DNA of 64,000 bases from Desulfosediminicola flagellatus (GTDB taxonomy: Bacteria > Desulfobacterota > Desulfobulbia > Desulfobulbales > Desulfocapsaceae), in NCBI RefSeq assembly GCF_005116655.2, contig NZ_CP050698.1, forward strand, positions 1,504,001-1,568,000, written 5' to 3'. The translations under genes were made by a program, and so were the position numbers. Within the stretch, counting starts at the first letter, position 1. Each line of letters begins with the position of its first letter. This document shows, piece by piece, positions 1 through 9,733 of this stretch. The notes beneath the pieces were generated by a model that did no database searches, was not told where the DNA came from, and saw nothing but the letters and a program-made list of their open reading frames with translations.

Positions 1-663
1 CTGGCAATTGATCATCATAAATCTCACAAAGACTACGGGCTGGGCCGCTGGGTCGACCCGACTAAATCGTCTACTGGAGAAATGATTTATGAGCTTGCAT
101 TGAAACTCGGTGCCGAGGTTTCGTATGCTGCTGCAGTAAATCTTTATGTTGCTATCTGTACAGATACGGGGTCGTTTAGATACGACTCAACCCTACCGCG
201 AACCTTCCAGATTGCTTCCGAACTTGTGGAAAAGGGTGTGAAACCTCATGATGTTTCACAGTGTTTGCACGACAATGTAAGTCTGCAAAGGATTAAATTA
301 CTTAAAGAAGTTTTGGAAACCTTGAAGGTTTATGAAGACGGCAAGCTGGCATTTGTCCATGTGACCGGTGACATGCTTGATCGAAGCGGTGCCAGTACTG
401 ATGATCTCGAGGGGTTAGTAGATTATCCAAGATCTCTTGGAAGTGTTAAAGTTGCTGTCTTTATTAAAGAGATTATGGAAGGAGAGATTTCTGTGAGTCT
501 CCGAGCTAAGGGCGAATGTGATGTTGCCGAAGTAGCAAGCCGTTTTAAAGGCGGTGGGCATAGAAATGCAGCAGGTTTTCGTTTTAGTGACAAAACAATT
601 GATGAGGTTCACTTACTTGTTCTCAATGAGTTAAGTGGTACTTTGAAAAATAGTGTGGAATAG
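1..663 (+). CDS. nrnA: Bifunctional oligoribonuclease / PAP phosphatase, 3' part (5' end outside window)
   Basis: The reading frame is open from base 1 and ends at TAG 661-663, so the true start lies upstream of the window. About 220 residues are visible. The fragment opens with the DHH motif (LAIDHHKSHKD) that names the DHH phosphoesterase family, and its C-terminal part carries the DHHA1 signature (GGGHRNAAGF). NrnA proteins degrade nanoRNAs and dephosphorylate 3'-phosphoadenosine 5'-phosphate in the cytoplasm using Mn2+. The gene sits 24 bp before truB, in the classical rbfA-nrnA-truB-rpsO-pnp order, which supports the call. The first DHH-domain motif (usually DGD) is missing only because of the window edge. 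Confidence 0.9.
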   Translation: MAIDHHKSHKDYGLGRWVDPTKSSTGEMIYELALKLGAEVSYAAAVNLYVAICTDTGSFRYDSTLPRTFQIASELVEKGVKPHDVSQCLHDNVSLQRIKLLKEVLETLKVYEDGKLAFVHVTGDMLDRSGASTDDLEGLVDYPRSLGSVKVAVFIKEIMEGEISVSLRAKGECDVAEVASRFKGGGHRNAAGFRFSDKTIDEVHLLVLNELSGTLKNSVE

Positions 664-687
664 TCCGCTCGTAATACGTGTATATTT

Positions 688-1458
688 ATGTCAGAGTTTC
701 ATGCGGGAATATTCCTGATTGATAAGCCTGTTGGACCGTCGTCTTTCACTATGGTCCGGCACATGAGAAAATTACTTGGTATAAAAAAAGTCGGTCATGC
801 AGGAACGCTTGATCCTTTTGCATCCGGGTTATTGATTGTCTGTGCTGGTAGACCGGCCACCAAGATGATATCATTGTTTATGGATGGCGAGAAAGAGTAT
901 ATCGCTACCCTTTGCCTCGGTAAACAGACCACAACACTTGACCCTGAAGGCGATGTTGTGGAGGAGCACCCGGTTGGCTCGTTGAAGCACGACAGAATTG
1001 AGGCGTGCCTTGCAAATTACAGAGGGGAACAGATGCAGACTCCCCCTGCATATTCAGCGTTGAAGCATAAAGGAAAACCTTTATATTACTATGCTCGTAA
1101 GGGTATTGAAATTATAAAAGATCCGCGTAAAATTCATATACACGAATTAGAGCGTATTGACAGTTCCTCTGATCTGAGTGGTGATTTCCCCGAGATCACT
1201 GTGCGTGTAGTCTGTAGTAAAGGTACGTATATCAGGACATTAGCAGCAGATATTGGAGACGCACTTGGCTGTGGAGCATACCTTACCGCGTTGAGAAGAA
1301 CTCGAAGCGGTCCTTTTTCCATAGAGCGATCAGTTGATGGAAAGTTGCTTTCAACACCTGAGGAGCGTGAAATGATTCTGCAGAAGATGTTATCGGTTGA
1401 AGATGTCGCTAATCTGTTGCAATATTCTTCAGAGTTGACTATTCTGAAAGATTCGTAA
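688..1458 (+). CDS. truB: tRNA pseudouridine(55) synthase TruB
   Basis: 256 residues. The catalytic block GHAGTLDPFASGLL is present, with the catalytic aspartate at residue 42. The later KGTYIRTLAADIG block, typical of TruB, is also present. The enzyme isomerises U55 in the T-loop of tRNAs. The C-terminal region is short and there is no clear full PUA domain, within the normal range for bacterial TruB. The gene lies between nrnA and rpsO, as in many bacteria, and is probably cotranscribed with nrnA. The start ATG follows nrnA by 24 bp, with no strong Shine-Dalgarno visible. Confidence 0.95.
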   Translation: MSEFHAGIFLIDKPVGPSSFTMVRHMRKLLGIKKVGHAGTLDPFASGLLIVCAGRPATKMISLFMDGEKEYIATLCLGKQTTTLDPEGDVVEEHPVGSLKHDRIEACLANYRGEQMQTPPAYSALKHKGKPLYYYARKGIEIIKDPRKIHIHELERIDSSSDLSGDFPEITVRVVCSKGTYIRTLAADIGDALGCGAYLTALRRTRSGPFSIERSVDGKLLSTPEEREMILQKMLSVEDVANLLQYSSELTILKDS

Positions 1459-1476
1459 TTGGAAGTTTTTTTTATT

Positions 1477-1514
1477 ATGATTCATTGGGGCACGCCACCT
1501 GTTCAATGAATCAT
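1477..1514. repeat. 11-bp perfect inverted repeat between truB and rpsO
   Basis: The arms are 1477-1487 (atgattcattg) and 1504-1514 (caatgaatcat), with a 16-nt loop. The T-run (about 1466-1473) precedes the hairpin rather than following it, so it is not an ordinary intrinsic terminator on the + strand. It may be an mRNA-processing or rpsO leader structure; that is inference. Confidence 0.5.
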
Positions 1515-1640
1515 GCACCGGTTCAGTAATCTGACCCGGATTTTTGCCTCTGAGTCCATCTAACTCAATGGCGAAAATAAAATTGAAATTAAATTATACC
1601 TATTTGATCATATAGTGCATACCGTAACAGGAGGAATGCT

Positions 1641-1910
1641 GTGGCCCAGACAACAGTAACAAAAAACGAGATAATCGAGAAATATAAGACTCATTCATCA
1701 GATACAGGTTCATCAGAGGTGCAAATTGCTCTTCTGACAGATCGTATTCTTTATCTTACCGAGCACTTCAAAACTCACAAAAAAGATCATCATTCCCGCC
1801 AGGGTCTGTTGAAACTTGTTGGTCAGCGTAGAAGCTTGCTCGACTATCTCAAGAATAAAGATGTTAACAAATACAGAGAACTCATTCAAGAACTCGGTAT
1901 TCGTAAGTAG
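1641..1910 (+). CDS. rpsO: 30S ribosomal protein S15
   Basis: 89 residues, the standard length for S15. It shows the family core ([19 protein letters not shown], then [24 protein letters not shown]). The start codon is GTG at 1641, preceded by a strong AGGAGG at 1629-1634 with good spacing. S15 binds 16S rRNA early in 30S assembly. The gene is followed by a hairpin and then pnp, the conserved rpsO-pnp pairing known for autoregulation and RNase III/PNPase processing in other bacteria. Confidence 0.98.
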   Translation: MAQTTVTKNEIIEKYKTHSSDTGSSEVQIALLTDRILYLTEHFKTHKKDHHSRQGLLKLVGQRRSLLDYLKNKDVNKYRELIQELGIRK

Positions 1911-1959
1911 TCAGCACTCGTCTGTGGTATTCACTTACCTACGGTAGTGCCATTGTATG

Positions 1960-2001
1960 CCTCAGGTTGTTCCGGTACCACTGGAAACAGCCTGAGGTTT
2001 T
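1960..2001 (+). terminator. rpsO-pnp intergenic hairpin (attenuator/terminator-like)
   Basis: The arms are about 1960-1973 (cctcaggttgttcc) and 1983-1997 (ggaaacagcctgagg). They pair along nearly their whole length with one G-U pair, and TTTT follows at 1998-2001. The short U-run suggests partial termination or a processing site between rpsO and pnp, comparable in position to the rpsO terminator of enterobacteria. Confidence 0.6.
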
Positions 2002-2106
2002 GTCGTTATAGGAAATCCGGAAATATAGAGCATACGGGGCTGGTGGATAATCCAGTCAGGAAAACGGCAATTGGCATTGCCCTGATGCTGAACACTTGGA
2101 GACATT

Positions 2107-4188
2107 ATGTTTACAAAAGTAGAAGCCGAAATCAGTGGAAAGAATATTTCTATTGAGACCGGTAAACTCGCAAAACAGGCATCAGGTTCAATCGTCATTC
2201 GTTGTGGCGGAACAGTTGTACTTGTAACAGTCGTTGGTTCAAAAACTGCACGTCAAGACCAGTCATTTTTCCCACTCACCATCGAGTATCAAGAAAAACT
2301 CGCATCAGTTGGACGAATCCCAGGCAACTATTTTCGCCGTGAGATCGGACGGCCAAGTGAGCACGAGATTCTCACCTGTCGTATTATAGACAGACCGCTC
2401 CGTCCGCTTTTCCCTGAAGGATACATGTGTGAGACTCAGGTTATCGCCACTGTATTGTCTGCTGACCAGCAGAACAATCCTGATGTGCTGGCATTGACCG
2501 GTGCATCTGCTGCATTATCCATTTCAGATCTTCCTTTTGCCGGCCCTGTTGCTGGTGGCCGTGTGGCATGTATTGATGGTCAGTATATGTTGAATCCGAC
2601 TCTTGCAGAGTTAGAGAATTCAACTATGGACATCGTTGTTGCATGTACCAGAAATGCAGTTGTTATGGTTGAAGGTCAGGCAGATGAATTGACCGAAGAA
2701 GAAGTACTTTCAGGTATCTTCTATGCTTTTGAGAATCTTCAGCCTCTCATTGATCTTCAGGAAGAATTGCAGAAGAGCAATGGTAAGGTGAAACGTGAAG
2801 TTGTTGAGCCGGAAATTGATGAAGCATTGAAGGCGAAAGTCGCTGAGATTGCAGCTGAAGGTATGAGCAAGGTTGTTTCCTGCTCTGACAAAATGCAGCG
2901 TTATGACATGTATGATGATCTTAAAGATGCTGTCGTTGCTGAGCTTGATCCTGAAGGTGAGAAGAAAGGTGAGATTTCAGATTACCTGTCTTCATTCAAG
3001 AAGAGTCTCATGCGATCTAAGATTGTTGAGGAAGAAGTTCGCATCGATGGAAGATCTTTTGATGAGGTCAGAGATATCAGTTGCGAGGTAAAGTGTCTGC
3101 CCATGACCCATGGATCCGCACTGTTTACTCGTGGTGAGACCCAGGCCATTGTTACTGCAACACTTGGAAGTGAGCGCGATAAGCAGAGAGTTGAGACTCT
3201 TGTCGGCGAAGATAATAAGCGTTTGATGCTGCATTACAACTTCCCGCCATTTTGTGTTGGTGAGGCTCGTATGCTCCGCGGACCCTCTCGTCGTGATATT
3301 GGTCACGGAACTCTTGCATTACGCGGACTTTCCGCAGTTATGCCGAGCGAGGAAGATTTTCCATATTCAATTCGTGTTGTTTCAGAAGTACTTGAATCAA
3401 ATGGTTCTTCTTCAATGGCCACCGTATGTGGCGGTTCTATGGCACTGATGGATGCTGGTGTACCTATTAAGACTCCGGTCTCAGGTATCGCCATGGGACT
3501 CATTAAAGAAGGTGACAAGGTTGTCATTCTTTCTGATATTCTCGGTGACGAGGATCATCTCGGAGATATGGACTTCAAAGTTGTCGGTACTCGCGATGGT
3601 GTCACATCTTTACAGATGGATATCAAAATTGATGGTGTCGATCGAGACATCATGGGACGTGCTCTTGAACAGGCCAAGGCCGGTCGTGATCATATCCTCA
3701 AAGAGATGACCAAAGGTATTTCTGTTGCTCGTGAAGAAGTTGCAGATCACGCTCCAAAATATTTTGTTCACAAAATCAACCCTGACAAGATTAGAGACCT
3801 CATTGGTCCTGGCGGAAAAATTATCAAAGAAATCTCTGCTGAATTCGATGCAAAGATTGAAGTTGATGACAGCGGCCTGGTGAAAATGTTCACTCTTAAT
3901 GGCGCACTTGGTGATGCTCTTGTCGCCAGGGTCAAAGAGATTACTGCAGAAGTTGAGATTGGGACTACCTATAAAGGTACCGTTAAGACCATTAAGGATT
4001 TCGGCGCATTTGTTGAAATCCTTCCAGGAACAGACGGCCTGGTTCACATCTCAGAGCTTGACACTAAGCGTGTGGCTAAGGTTTCTGATGTTGTAAATGA
4101 AGGTGACGAGATTGAGGTTATCGTTCTTGATGTTGATAATCGCGGACGTATTCGCCTCAGCCGGAAAGCACTGATGACTGAATCATAA
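2107..4188 (+). CDS. pnp: Polyribonucleotide nucleotidyltransferase (PNPase)
   Basis: 693 residues, full length. It has two RNase PH-like domains (about 10-230 and 310-550) separated by the helical linker, then a KH domain with the GPGG loop at about residue 567, and a C-terminal S1 RNA-binding domain (about 620-690, KGTVKTIKDFGAFVEILPG). PNPase is the phosphate-dependent 3'-5' exoribonuclease and degradosome component. The ATG is preceded by TTGGAG. A strong intrinsic terminator follows at 4215-4250, ending the nrnA-pnp transcription unit. Confidence 0.98.
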   Translation: MFTKVEAEISGKNISIETGKLAKQASGSIVIRCGGTVVLVTVVGSKTARQDQSFFPLTIEYQEKLASVGRIPGNYFRREIGRPSEHEILTCRIIDRPLRPLFPEGYMCETQVIATVLSADQQNNPDVLALTGASAALSISDLPFAGPVAGGRVACIDGQYMLNPTLAELENSTMDIVVACTRNAVVMVEGQADELTEEEVLSGIFYAFENLQPLIDLQEELQKSNGKVKREVVEPEIDEALKAKVAEIAAEGMSKVVSCSDKMQRYDMYDDLKDAVVAELDPEGEKKGEISDYLSSFKKSLMRSKIVEEEVRIDGRSFDEVRDISCEVKCLPMTHGSALFTRGETQAIVTATLGSERDKQRVETLVGEDNKRLMLHYNFPPFCVGEARMLRGPSRRDIGHGTLALRGLSAVMPSEEDFPYSIRVVSEVLESNGSSSMATVCGGSMALMDAGVPIKTPVSGIAMGLIKEGDKVVILSDILGDEDHLGDMDFKVVGTRDGVTSLQMDIKIDGVDRDIMGRALEQAKAGRDHILKEMTKGISVAREEVADHAPKYFVHKINPDKIRDLIGPGGKIIKEISAEFDAKIEVDDSGLVKMFTLNGALGDALVARVKEITAEVEIGTTYKGTVKTIKDFGAFVEILPGTDGLVHISELDTKRVAKVSDVVNEGDEIEVIVLDVDNRGRIRLSRKALMTES

Positions 4189-4214
4189 ACCATCTGGTGG
4201 TATGTAAGTAAATG

Positions 4215-4250
4215 AAGCCGACTCGTTATTCTTTCGAGTCGGCTTTTTTT
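4215..4250 (+). terminator. Intrinsic terminator after pnp
   Basis: A perfect 11-bp GC-rich stem (4215-4225 with 4235-4245) with a 9-nt loop runs straight into seven T residues (4244-4250). This is a textbook rho-independent terminator. Confidence 0.95.
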
Positions 4251-4278
4251 GTTTAAGACTGATTTAAAACGGATAATT

Positions 4279-4761
4279 ATGAACGAAATATTTCAGAAAG
4301 AATCATCCTGCAAGGTAGTAAATATCTCCTGGCTCATTCCTGAAGAGGAACGCGATCTCCCGCTTCCCTCTTACGAAACCTCAGGTTCGGCAGGTATGGA
4401 TGTTTGCGCAGCTGTAACAGCTGACCATGTACTTGCACCTGGTGAAATTATACTTGTTCCTACCGGATTTGCGATGGCCATCCCTGTCGGCTTTGAGGTG
4501 CAGGTACGTCCGAGAAGCGGTATTGCTGTTAAACATGGGGTAACCATAATTAACAGTCCTGGTACTATTGATTCTGATTATCGTGGTGAGGTGAAGGTAG
4601 GCCTGATCAATCTTGGCAAAGAACCCTTTGTTATATGTCGTGGAGACAGGATAGCACAGATGATACTTGCACCTGTGGTTACAGCAACCTGGCATGAAAC
4701 TGCTCAATTGGATGAAACAGACAGAGGAGCTGGTGGTTTTGGGCACACCGGAGTGAAATAA
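4279..4761 (+). CDS. dut: dUTP diphosphatase
   Basis: 160 residues from ATG 4279. An upstream in-frame TTG at 4249 falls inside the pnp terminator and was rejected. The conserved dUTPase motifs are visible: [11 protein letters not shown] (motif 1), PRSGIAVK (motif 2), [18 protein letters not shown] (motif 3, with the catalytic Asp-Tyr region), GDRIAQM (motif 4) and the glycine-rich P-loop-like tail [10 protein letters not shown] (motif 5). It hydrolyses dUTP to dUMP and pyrophosphate as a homotrimer. The stop is directly adjacent to the start of the next gene, so the two are likely coupled. Confidence 0.95.
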   Translation: MNEIFQKESSCKVVNISWLIPEEERDLPLPSYETSGSAGMDVCAAVTADHVLAPGEIILVPTGFAMAIPVGFEVQVRPRSGIAVKHGVTIINSPGTIDSDYRGEVKVGLINLGKEPFVICRGDRIAQMILAPVVTATWHETAQLDETDRGAGGFGHTGVK

Positions 4762-4762
4762 G

Positions 4763-5533
4763 ATGCAGTTTAGTGTTCTCGGAAGCGGTAGTCGCGGAAA
4801 CTGCGTCTATATTGAAGAAGGGAAAAACGGTATCCTTATTGACAACGGATTTTCAGGTAAAGAAGTTGAAAAACGATTGTCAGCCATAGGCCGATCACTT
4901 GATAATCTTACAGCGATCTGTGTGACACACGAGCACAATGACCATATTGCAGGTGTTGGCGTTCTATCACGACGTTGTAAAATTCCTGTTTATAGTAATT
5001 ATGGCACGTTCAAAGGTGCTGAAAATAAGATGGGTAAACTCCATAAGTTGATCGAATTCGGTACAGGCGAAGATATTGAAATACAGGATCTGCAGGTACG
5101 ATCATTTCGTGTATCTCATGATACAGCAGACCCGGTCGGTTTTGTGGTGAGTAATGGTAGTGAATATCTCGGTTATTGTACAGATACAGGTAAGGTATCC
5201 AAACTCATGGAACTACGACTTGCAGGTTGTCACGGGTTGATCTTAGAGTTTAACCATAATCTTGAAATGTTAAAAAATGGGCCGTATCCGCTCTTTTTGC
5301 AACAACGTGTGAGGTCAAGTCAGGGACATTTGTCAAATGAGGATGCGGCAGAATTTCTACACAACCTCATGCATCGTCACCTTAAGGTGGCTGTGCTTGC
5401 GCATTTGAGTGAGACTAATAATACACCTGAACTGGCGAGTAAGGCTGCTGGGCAATGTTTTAGCGAAGAGTATAAGGCCAAGATGGTGGTTGCCAGGCAG
5501 GAGACCCCGACTGTTCTGACAGCTCTCAAATAG
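4763..5533 (+). CDS. MBL-fold metallohydrolase, WalJ/YycJ type
   Basis: 256 residues. The N-terminal GSGSRGNCVYIE and the metal-binding HEHNDHIAGV identify a metallo-beta-lactamase-fold hydrolase of the YycJ/WalJ group. Further family residues are the SHDTADPVGF and HLSETNNTPE stretches. Related proteins are probable nucleases linked to cell-wall or DNA metabolism; the substrate here is unknown. The start ATG lies one base after the dut stop, so the two genes are translationally linked. No strong terminator is seen downstream. Confidence 0.85.
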   Translation: MQFSVLGSGSRGNCVYIEEGKNGILIDNGFSGKEVEKRLSAIGRSLDNLTAICVTHEHNDHIAGVGVLSRRCKIPVYSNYGTFKGAENKMGKLHKLIEFGTGEDIEIQDLQVRSFRVSHDTADPVGFVVSNGSEYLGYCTDTGKVSKLMELRLAGCHGLILEFNHNLEMLKNGPYPLFLQQRVRSSQGHLSNEDAAEFLHNLMHRHLKVAVLAHLSETNNTPELASKAAGQCFSEEYKAKMVVARQETPTVLTALK

Positions 5534-5876
5534 CAGAGTATTGAATATTCTTTAAGTGGTTAGTTTCAGCTGATCTGCCCCGGACTTCTCATTGTTTGAT
5601 TTTTAATTTCAAACGAGACACGCCTGTTGTTTGAGATGGTCATTTTTCAATCTGAATGCCACTAATCCGCAGCGAGTATAGTGAGGGGTTTAAACCTTTC
5701 AAAATCTGACCATTAGTATTGAGGTAAGTGCAGTAATTTGCCAATTTGTTATGGATGTAGTTGTCACCTCACTCCTTACAGCTTTCTACCTAAGGTTGAG
5801 TTTCAGTGATAATCAATTTTTCAATATAGAATTATATTGCTGATATTATACTCAAAAAGATATTGAGGAATTAGAC
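5534..5876. other. Intergenic region without a recognisable gene
   Basis: About 340 bp between the MBL hydrolase and the convergent yhbY terminator. It is AT-rich, with no open frame of note on either strand. Only weak short inverted repeats were seen. Confidence 0.6.
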
Positions 5877-5912
5877 AAAAAAAATGGGCGCCTTTAATTA
5901 AAAGACGCCCAT
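5877..5912 (-). terminator. Intrinsic terminator of yhbY (minus strand)
   Basis: The stem pairs 5883-5895 with 5900-5912 (one mismatch, 4-nt loop). On the minus strand it is followed by the U8 run encoded by A 5877-5884. It lies 41 bp after the yhbY stop. Confidence 0.85.
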
Positions 5913-5953
5913 AGATATCTCACAACAAAGATGTGAGCTCGAAGAACTCTGTT

Positions 5954-6295
5954 TTAGTTCTTCGGCAAACGTATACGCTCTTCCTTGTTTCTCTTTGGGT
6001 TGGCACGATAGAGAATGAGTGTTTTTCCGATAAGTTGAACCAAGGTGCTTTTTGTCGCTTCTGAGAGTGTAATACCCGCCTGATCCTTTTCTAATCCACT
6101 GTTCTTACCAAGTTTGACCTTAATAAGTTCACGGCGGGTCAGTTCCAGATTTGTTTGCTCAATGAGCGATTTACTGAATCCCTCTTTGCCGACCTGAACA
6201 AGTGCTGGAAGATCGTGGGCCAGGCCCTTGAGGAACTTTTTCTGCTTGCTGGTCAGTTCTGGCACCAGCTTTTCGTCTTGTTTTTTTTCTGTCAT
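5954..6295 (-). CDS. yhbY: YhbY/CRS1-CRM domain RNA-binding protein
   Basis: 113 residues from ATG 6295; an in-frame TTG at 6304 is a weaker alternative. The sequence shows the CRM fold signature: LTSKQKKFLKGLAHDLPALVQVG, then ELIKVKLGKNS, then VQLIGKTLILYRANPK. YhbY-type proteins bind pre-50S particles and assist ribosome assembly. The N-terminus carries a short charged extension (about 15 residues). It stands alone with its own terminator. Confidence 0.88.
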   Translation of the reverse strand: MTEKKQDEKLVPELTSKQKKFLKGLAHDLPALVQVGKEGFSKSLIEQTNLELTRRELIKVKLGKNSGLEKDQAGITLSEATKSTLVQLIGKTLILYRANPKRNKEERIRLPKN

Positions 6296-6377
6296 ATTGT
6301 CCAATGTTCGAATTACGATACTTTTTTGTTAATCGTTTTTCTATGTAGAGTGTTTGCTCTGCTCAGCCTGAAAAATG

Positions 6378-7574
6378 TTAGCTGAAAAGATTCTTGAAAA
6401 TTTCGTATCCCCCGACCCAGGTACCAACAGCAGAGCCGAGGCCTGTGAAGAAGAATACAAGAAATACACGGAGCAGTTTATTTTTCCACCAACCGGTGAA
6501 CGATGAAATATCATCGCCGACCGATTCAAATTCACGCACGACCGGAGGCCTGGTCATAACCTGGATGAAGGCTGTCACATAGCCTGCTCCTATGACCGGG
6601 GTAAGGCTGGTGATCGGTGCAGCGGTGAATGCACCTATTGTTGTAAACGGATGAGCAAGGGCTATCAGAGCACCACAGGCTGCAGGAATGCCATTTGCCA
6701 AAATCCAGAACATAGCATTGGAACCTGCAACTTCGGCACCCTTGAGGTAACCTATCGCTGCAAGTGAGGCAAGTATCATAAAAGGAACTCCCCAGCCTGC
6801 TATCTTCCAGCCATTTGATACTGGTGGGATTGCAATGATTTCATCTAGCTTGTGTTGTAGGTTGGATGTAATTACCTTTTTTATTCCAGCTACATGTCCG
6901 GCACCAACTACGGCAACAATCGTGTTACCTGTTGTATCTTTAATTTTTTCGGCCAGATAAATATCACGTTCATCAATTAGAACGCGCTTGAGCTCAGGAA
7001 GTGATTCTCCCATCTCTTCCATGAGATTAGACAGGACATCTTTCTGTTTTAATTCCTTAAGTTTGTTTTCGTCGATTTCTTCGGAATCAAACATGCTGGC
7101 AAGGAGCGAAGTCAGCAGATATCCTTTTCGAAAAATTGAGGTCGACTTCCACGCTCGCCGCAGGGTAATCCTGACGTCCCGGTCACAGAGACTGATCGGA
7201 ATTCCCAGTTCCTTTGCAGTGGTTGCGGCGCCAAGCAGTTCTGCACCGGGTTTTACACCGAGCTGATTACCAAGTTTTTTCTGGTAGGAGCTCATAAGCA
7301 GACTGACAAGCAGTGTGGATAGCTGTTTGTTGCGAATTATCTGTTTGAGATCGAGTGATTGCCAGTTTTCTTTGCTTGACATGGCCTGGTAGCGCTTGTC
7401 ATCAAGTTCAAGACATACACAATCAGGCCGTTCTGTGGTGATCACGTGTTTAACAAGATCAACCGACTCCTGTGATATGTGAGCTGTACCGATAAGTATT
7501 ACGTGTTTGTTTTCAAGGTCAATTGAATGGACATCTGGCCCATAATCATGGGTAGCCGTGGCTGGTATGGTCAT
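6378..7574 (-). CDS. TraB/PrgY family membrane protein
   Basis: 398 residues. The N-terminal TraB domain (about 20-245) contains the family motifs ILIGTAHIS, CLELDDKRY and a GAGHVAGI block. The C-terminal part (about 250-398) is hydrophobic with several predicted transmembrane helices, as in the archaeal/bacterial TraB-PrgY subgroup. PrgY blocks production of a sex-pheromone peptide in Enterococcus, and the fold is related to Tiki/EreA-type metalloproteases, so a membrane-linked protease-like role is possible. The biochemical function here is unknown. The gene is downstream of mltD on the same strand. Confidence 0.85.
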   Translation of the reverse strand: MTIPATATHDYGPDVHSIDLENKHVILIGTAHISQESVDLVKHVITTERPDCVCLELDDKRYQAMSSKENWQSLDLKQIIRNKQLSTLLVSLLMSSYQKKLGNQLGVKPGAELLGAATTAKELGIPISLCDRDVRITLRRAWKSTSIFRKGYLLTSLLASMFDSEEIDENKLKELKQKDVLSNLMEEMGESLPELKRVLIDERDIYLAEKIKDTTGNTIVAVVGAGHVAGIKKVITSNLQHKLDEIIAIPPVSNGWKIAGWGVPFMILASLAAIGYLKGAEVAGSNAMFWILANGIPAACGALIALAHPFTTIGAFTAAPITSLTPVIGAGYVTAFIQVMTRPPVVREFESVGDDISSFTGWWKNKLLRVFLVFFFTGLGSAVGTWVGGYEIFKNLFS

Positions 7575-7751
7575 TGATTTTGATACGCCTGGTGTAAATG
7601 ATAAATAATTATATGATATGCGGCGGTTTTATTCTGCCGGATATATGTCTCGAATTTCGTGCTAAGAAATAGGGTCGTGTGAAAAGATACATCCTGCCAA
7701 AGTAACTCCAATACATGTAATCACTACTGGATACATCTGACAGGATTATTC

Positions 7752-9500
7752 TTATACTTTTTTCACTTTAAGGCGGCTGCCGGGCTGAATAAGGTTGGAT
7801 TTCAGATTATTCAACTGCCTGATCTCAGTTGCAGAGGTATTAAATCTGCGGGATATTGTCCAGAGAGAGTCACCGTTCCTGACCTTATACCAACTGTAAA
7901 CAGCTTTTGCAGGGGATTCCTTTGGAGCTGTCTTTTTAGAGGCTGTCAAAGTGGGTAAGGAAGACGTAACTGGTGATACCTGAGACGTATCAGGCGCTGC
8001 TGCAAGTAATTTACCGGTTGTGGCCAGTATACGGTTCTTTTGAATGTCCCCCCGAGGAGTACCGTTATTCTCAATATACAGTGCCAGTTGTTGACCTGCC
8101 CTGATTTTGTGAACACTGGGTAGTCCATTCCAAGAGACAATCATCTCTTTAGGGACACAATATTTTTTAGCAATTTTTGAGATGGTTTCACCCTTTGCTA
8201 TACGATGGAGGATGAGGTTCTCTTTATACTGTGCTAATTGTTGATCGCTACCGGTAGGGAGAAGCTGGTATTTTACTGTCGAGTAAGGAATACGAAGATT
8301 TGTACCTTTTTTAAGCTGTGCAGAGCGAAGATTATTCACTTTAAGCAATGTGGTCGTATTGATGTCGTATTTACGGCATATACTGGCTACAGATTCACCT
8401 TTTTTGATTGTATGTGTTTTATAGCCTGTGCTTACATATGAATGTAAGCGCTTCATGTTGTTACTGGCCAGTGCTTTTGTTCCTGCCGGAATTTTCACTG
8501 TATACGATGACCTGTTTGCTGGTGTCTTGGCTTTGTGAAGCTCCTGATTGAGTTCTTTGATGAGCTTTGTTTCAGTTCCTGAAGCTATTGCAATAGCGTC
8601 CAGGCTCATTCCGGATGGCACATCCAGCGTATCGTAAGCAAGGGGTTCCGCATAGTCAACGTTGTTGAAACCATATCGATCAGCATCTCTTGAAAGAATA
8701 ATGGCTGCAATCAGTTTTGGAACGTATCTCTTGGTTTCCAGTTTGAGGTAGTTATGTTTTGCAAGGTCCCAGAAATTGTCTACTTTATATCGCTTTAGCC
8801 CGTTACGTATTTTCCCGGGTCCTGCATTGTAAGCAGCTACCGCGAGATGCCAGTCGCCGAACTCAGTGTAAAGATCATTTAGGAAAGCAACAGCAGCTTT
8901 TGTGGATTTCTCAGCATCACGCCGTTCATCAACATAATTATCTACTGTAAGATTGTATTGCCTGCCGGTTGCACGCATAAACTGCCAGAGACCTACAGCC
9001 CGTGCCCTGGAATATGCTCTCTGGTTATATCCACTTTCAATCATTGAAAGAAATATAAGATCTTTCGGGAGGCCGGCTTTGCTGAGTTCAGATTCCATGA
9101 GTGGTGCATACTTACCTGAACGCGCCAGCCACTTTTGAAAGTGTCTGCGTTGTTTACCCTGAAACAGGTTGAGGTACATTTCGACCTGTTTGTTCATGAC
9201 TATTGGAAAATCGTAGAGTGGTACAGATTGGTCTTTCTCTGTAGGCTCTGGTACTGATGTCTTTTCACCCCACTGCCCGGTTTCACTGAGAGCTACAAGC
9301 TCCTGGTCGAGAGCAGTTTCGGGTTCAGGTGTTACGAGTTGAAGATCAGGATCGTCAGCTTGTTGAATTTCCTGCTCTTCTGTGGTTCCTTGGAACTCCG
9401 GCATAGCCAGCCGTGTTTGATTTGCGATACAACCACTGAGTATAAGGGTAGATGCGGCAATAGCCACAAGGGTAATTCGCCTGGGAAAAAAATGAAACAT
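7752..9500 (-). CDS. mltD: MltD-like membrane-bound lytic murein transglycosylase with LysM repeats (lipoprotein)
   Basis: 582 residues from ATG 9500. This start gives a short basic N-terminus, a hydrophobic stretch and a lipobox LSGC with Cys24; the longer frame to 9596 would bury the signal peptide. The SLT domain holds the catalytic glutamate at about residue 155 (MIESGYN) and the GLWQFM block. Three LysM modules follow (about 360-410, 430-480 and 535-582; e.g. IKKGESVASICRKY and VRNGDSLWTISRRF) that bind peptidoglycan. It cleaves the glycan strand to 1,6-anhydro ends at the outer membrane. It is divergent from the PBP1A gene 234 bp away, giving a cell-wall locus. Confidence 0.9.
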   Translation of the reverse strand: MFHFFPRRITLVAIAASTLILSGCIANQTRLAMPEFQGTTEEQEIQQADDPDLQLVTPEPETALDQELVALSETGQWGEKTSVPEPTEKDQSVPLYDFPIVMNKQVEMYLNLFQGKQRRHFQKWLARSGKYAPLMESELSKAGLPKDLIFLSMIESGYNQRAYSRARAVGLWQFMRATGRQYNLTVDNYVDERRDAEKSTKAAVAFLNDLYTEFGDWHLAVAAYNAGPGKIRNGLKRYKVDNFWDLAKHNYLKLETKRYVPKLIAAIILSRDADRYGFNNVDYAEPLAYDTLDVPSGMSLDAIAIASGTETKLIKELNQELHKAKTPANRSSYTVKIPAGTKALASNNMKRLHSYVSTGYKTHTIKKGESVASICRKYDINTTTLLKVNNLRSAQLKKGTNLRIPYSTVKYQLLPTGSDQQLAQYKENLILHRIAKGETISKIAKKYCVPKEMIVSWNGLPSVHKIRAGQQLALYIENNGTPRGDIQKNRILATTGKLLAAAPDTSQVSPVTSSLPTLTASKKTAPKESPAKAVYSWYKVRNGDSLWTISRRFNTSATEIRQLNNLKSNLIQPGSRLKVKKV

Positions 9501-9733
9501 GAGTGTTTTCAAGCTCCTGTGTAGGATGCTATGGTGCACTTCCGTGCAATCAGCCCCGGAAAAGTCTGTTGTTATATGTTTTATAACCTTGTACATTCAG
9601 GTCTGTTTTTTACAGAGCCATTGAGAATTCGCAATTATTTAAAACCTAAGTGGTCGAGAAATGCAACAATAATACGACCAGCTGAAAGTTGTTATGATTA
9701 ACGCAATAATGTTATCACATTTATCTGTCTAAG

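Noticed and set aside
1477..1514. Terminator between truB and rpsO
   Set aside because: The inverted repeat has no following T-run on either strand.
4249..4278. TTG start for dut
   Set aside because: It falls within the pnp terminator; ATG 4279 gives a standard-length dUTPase.
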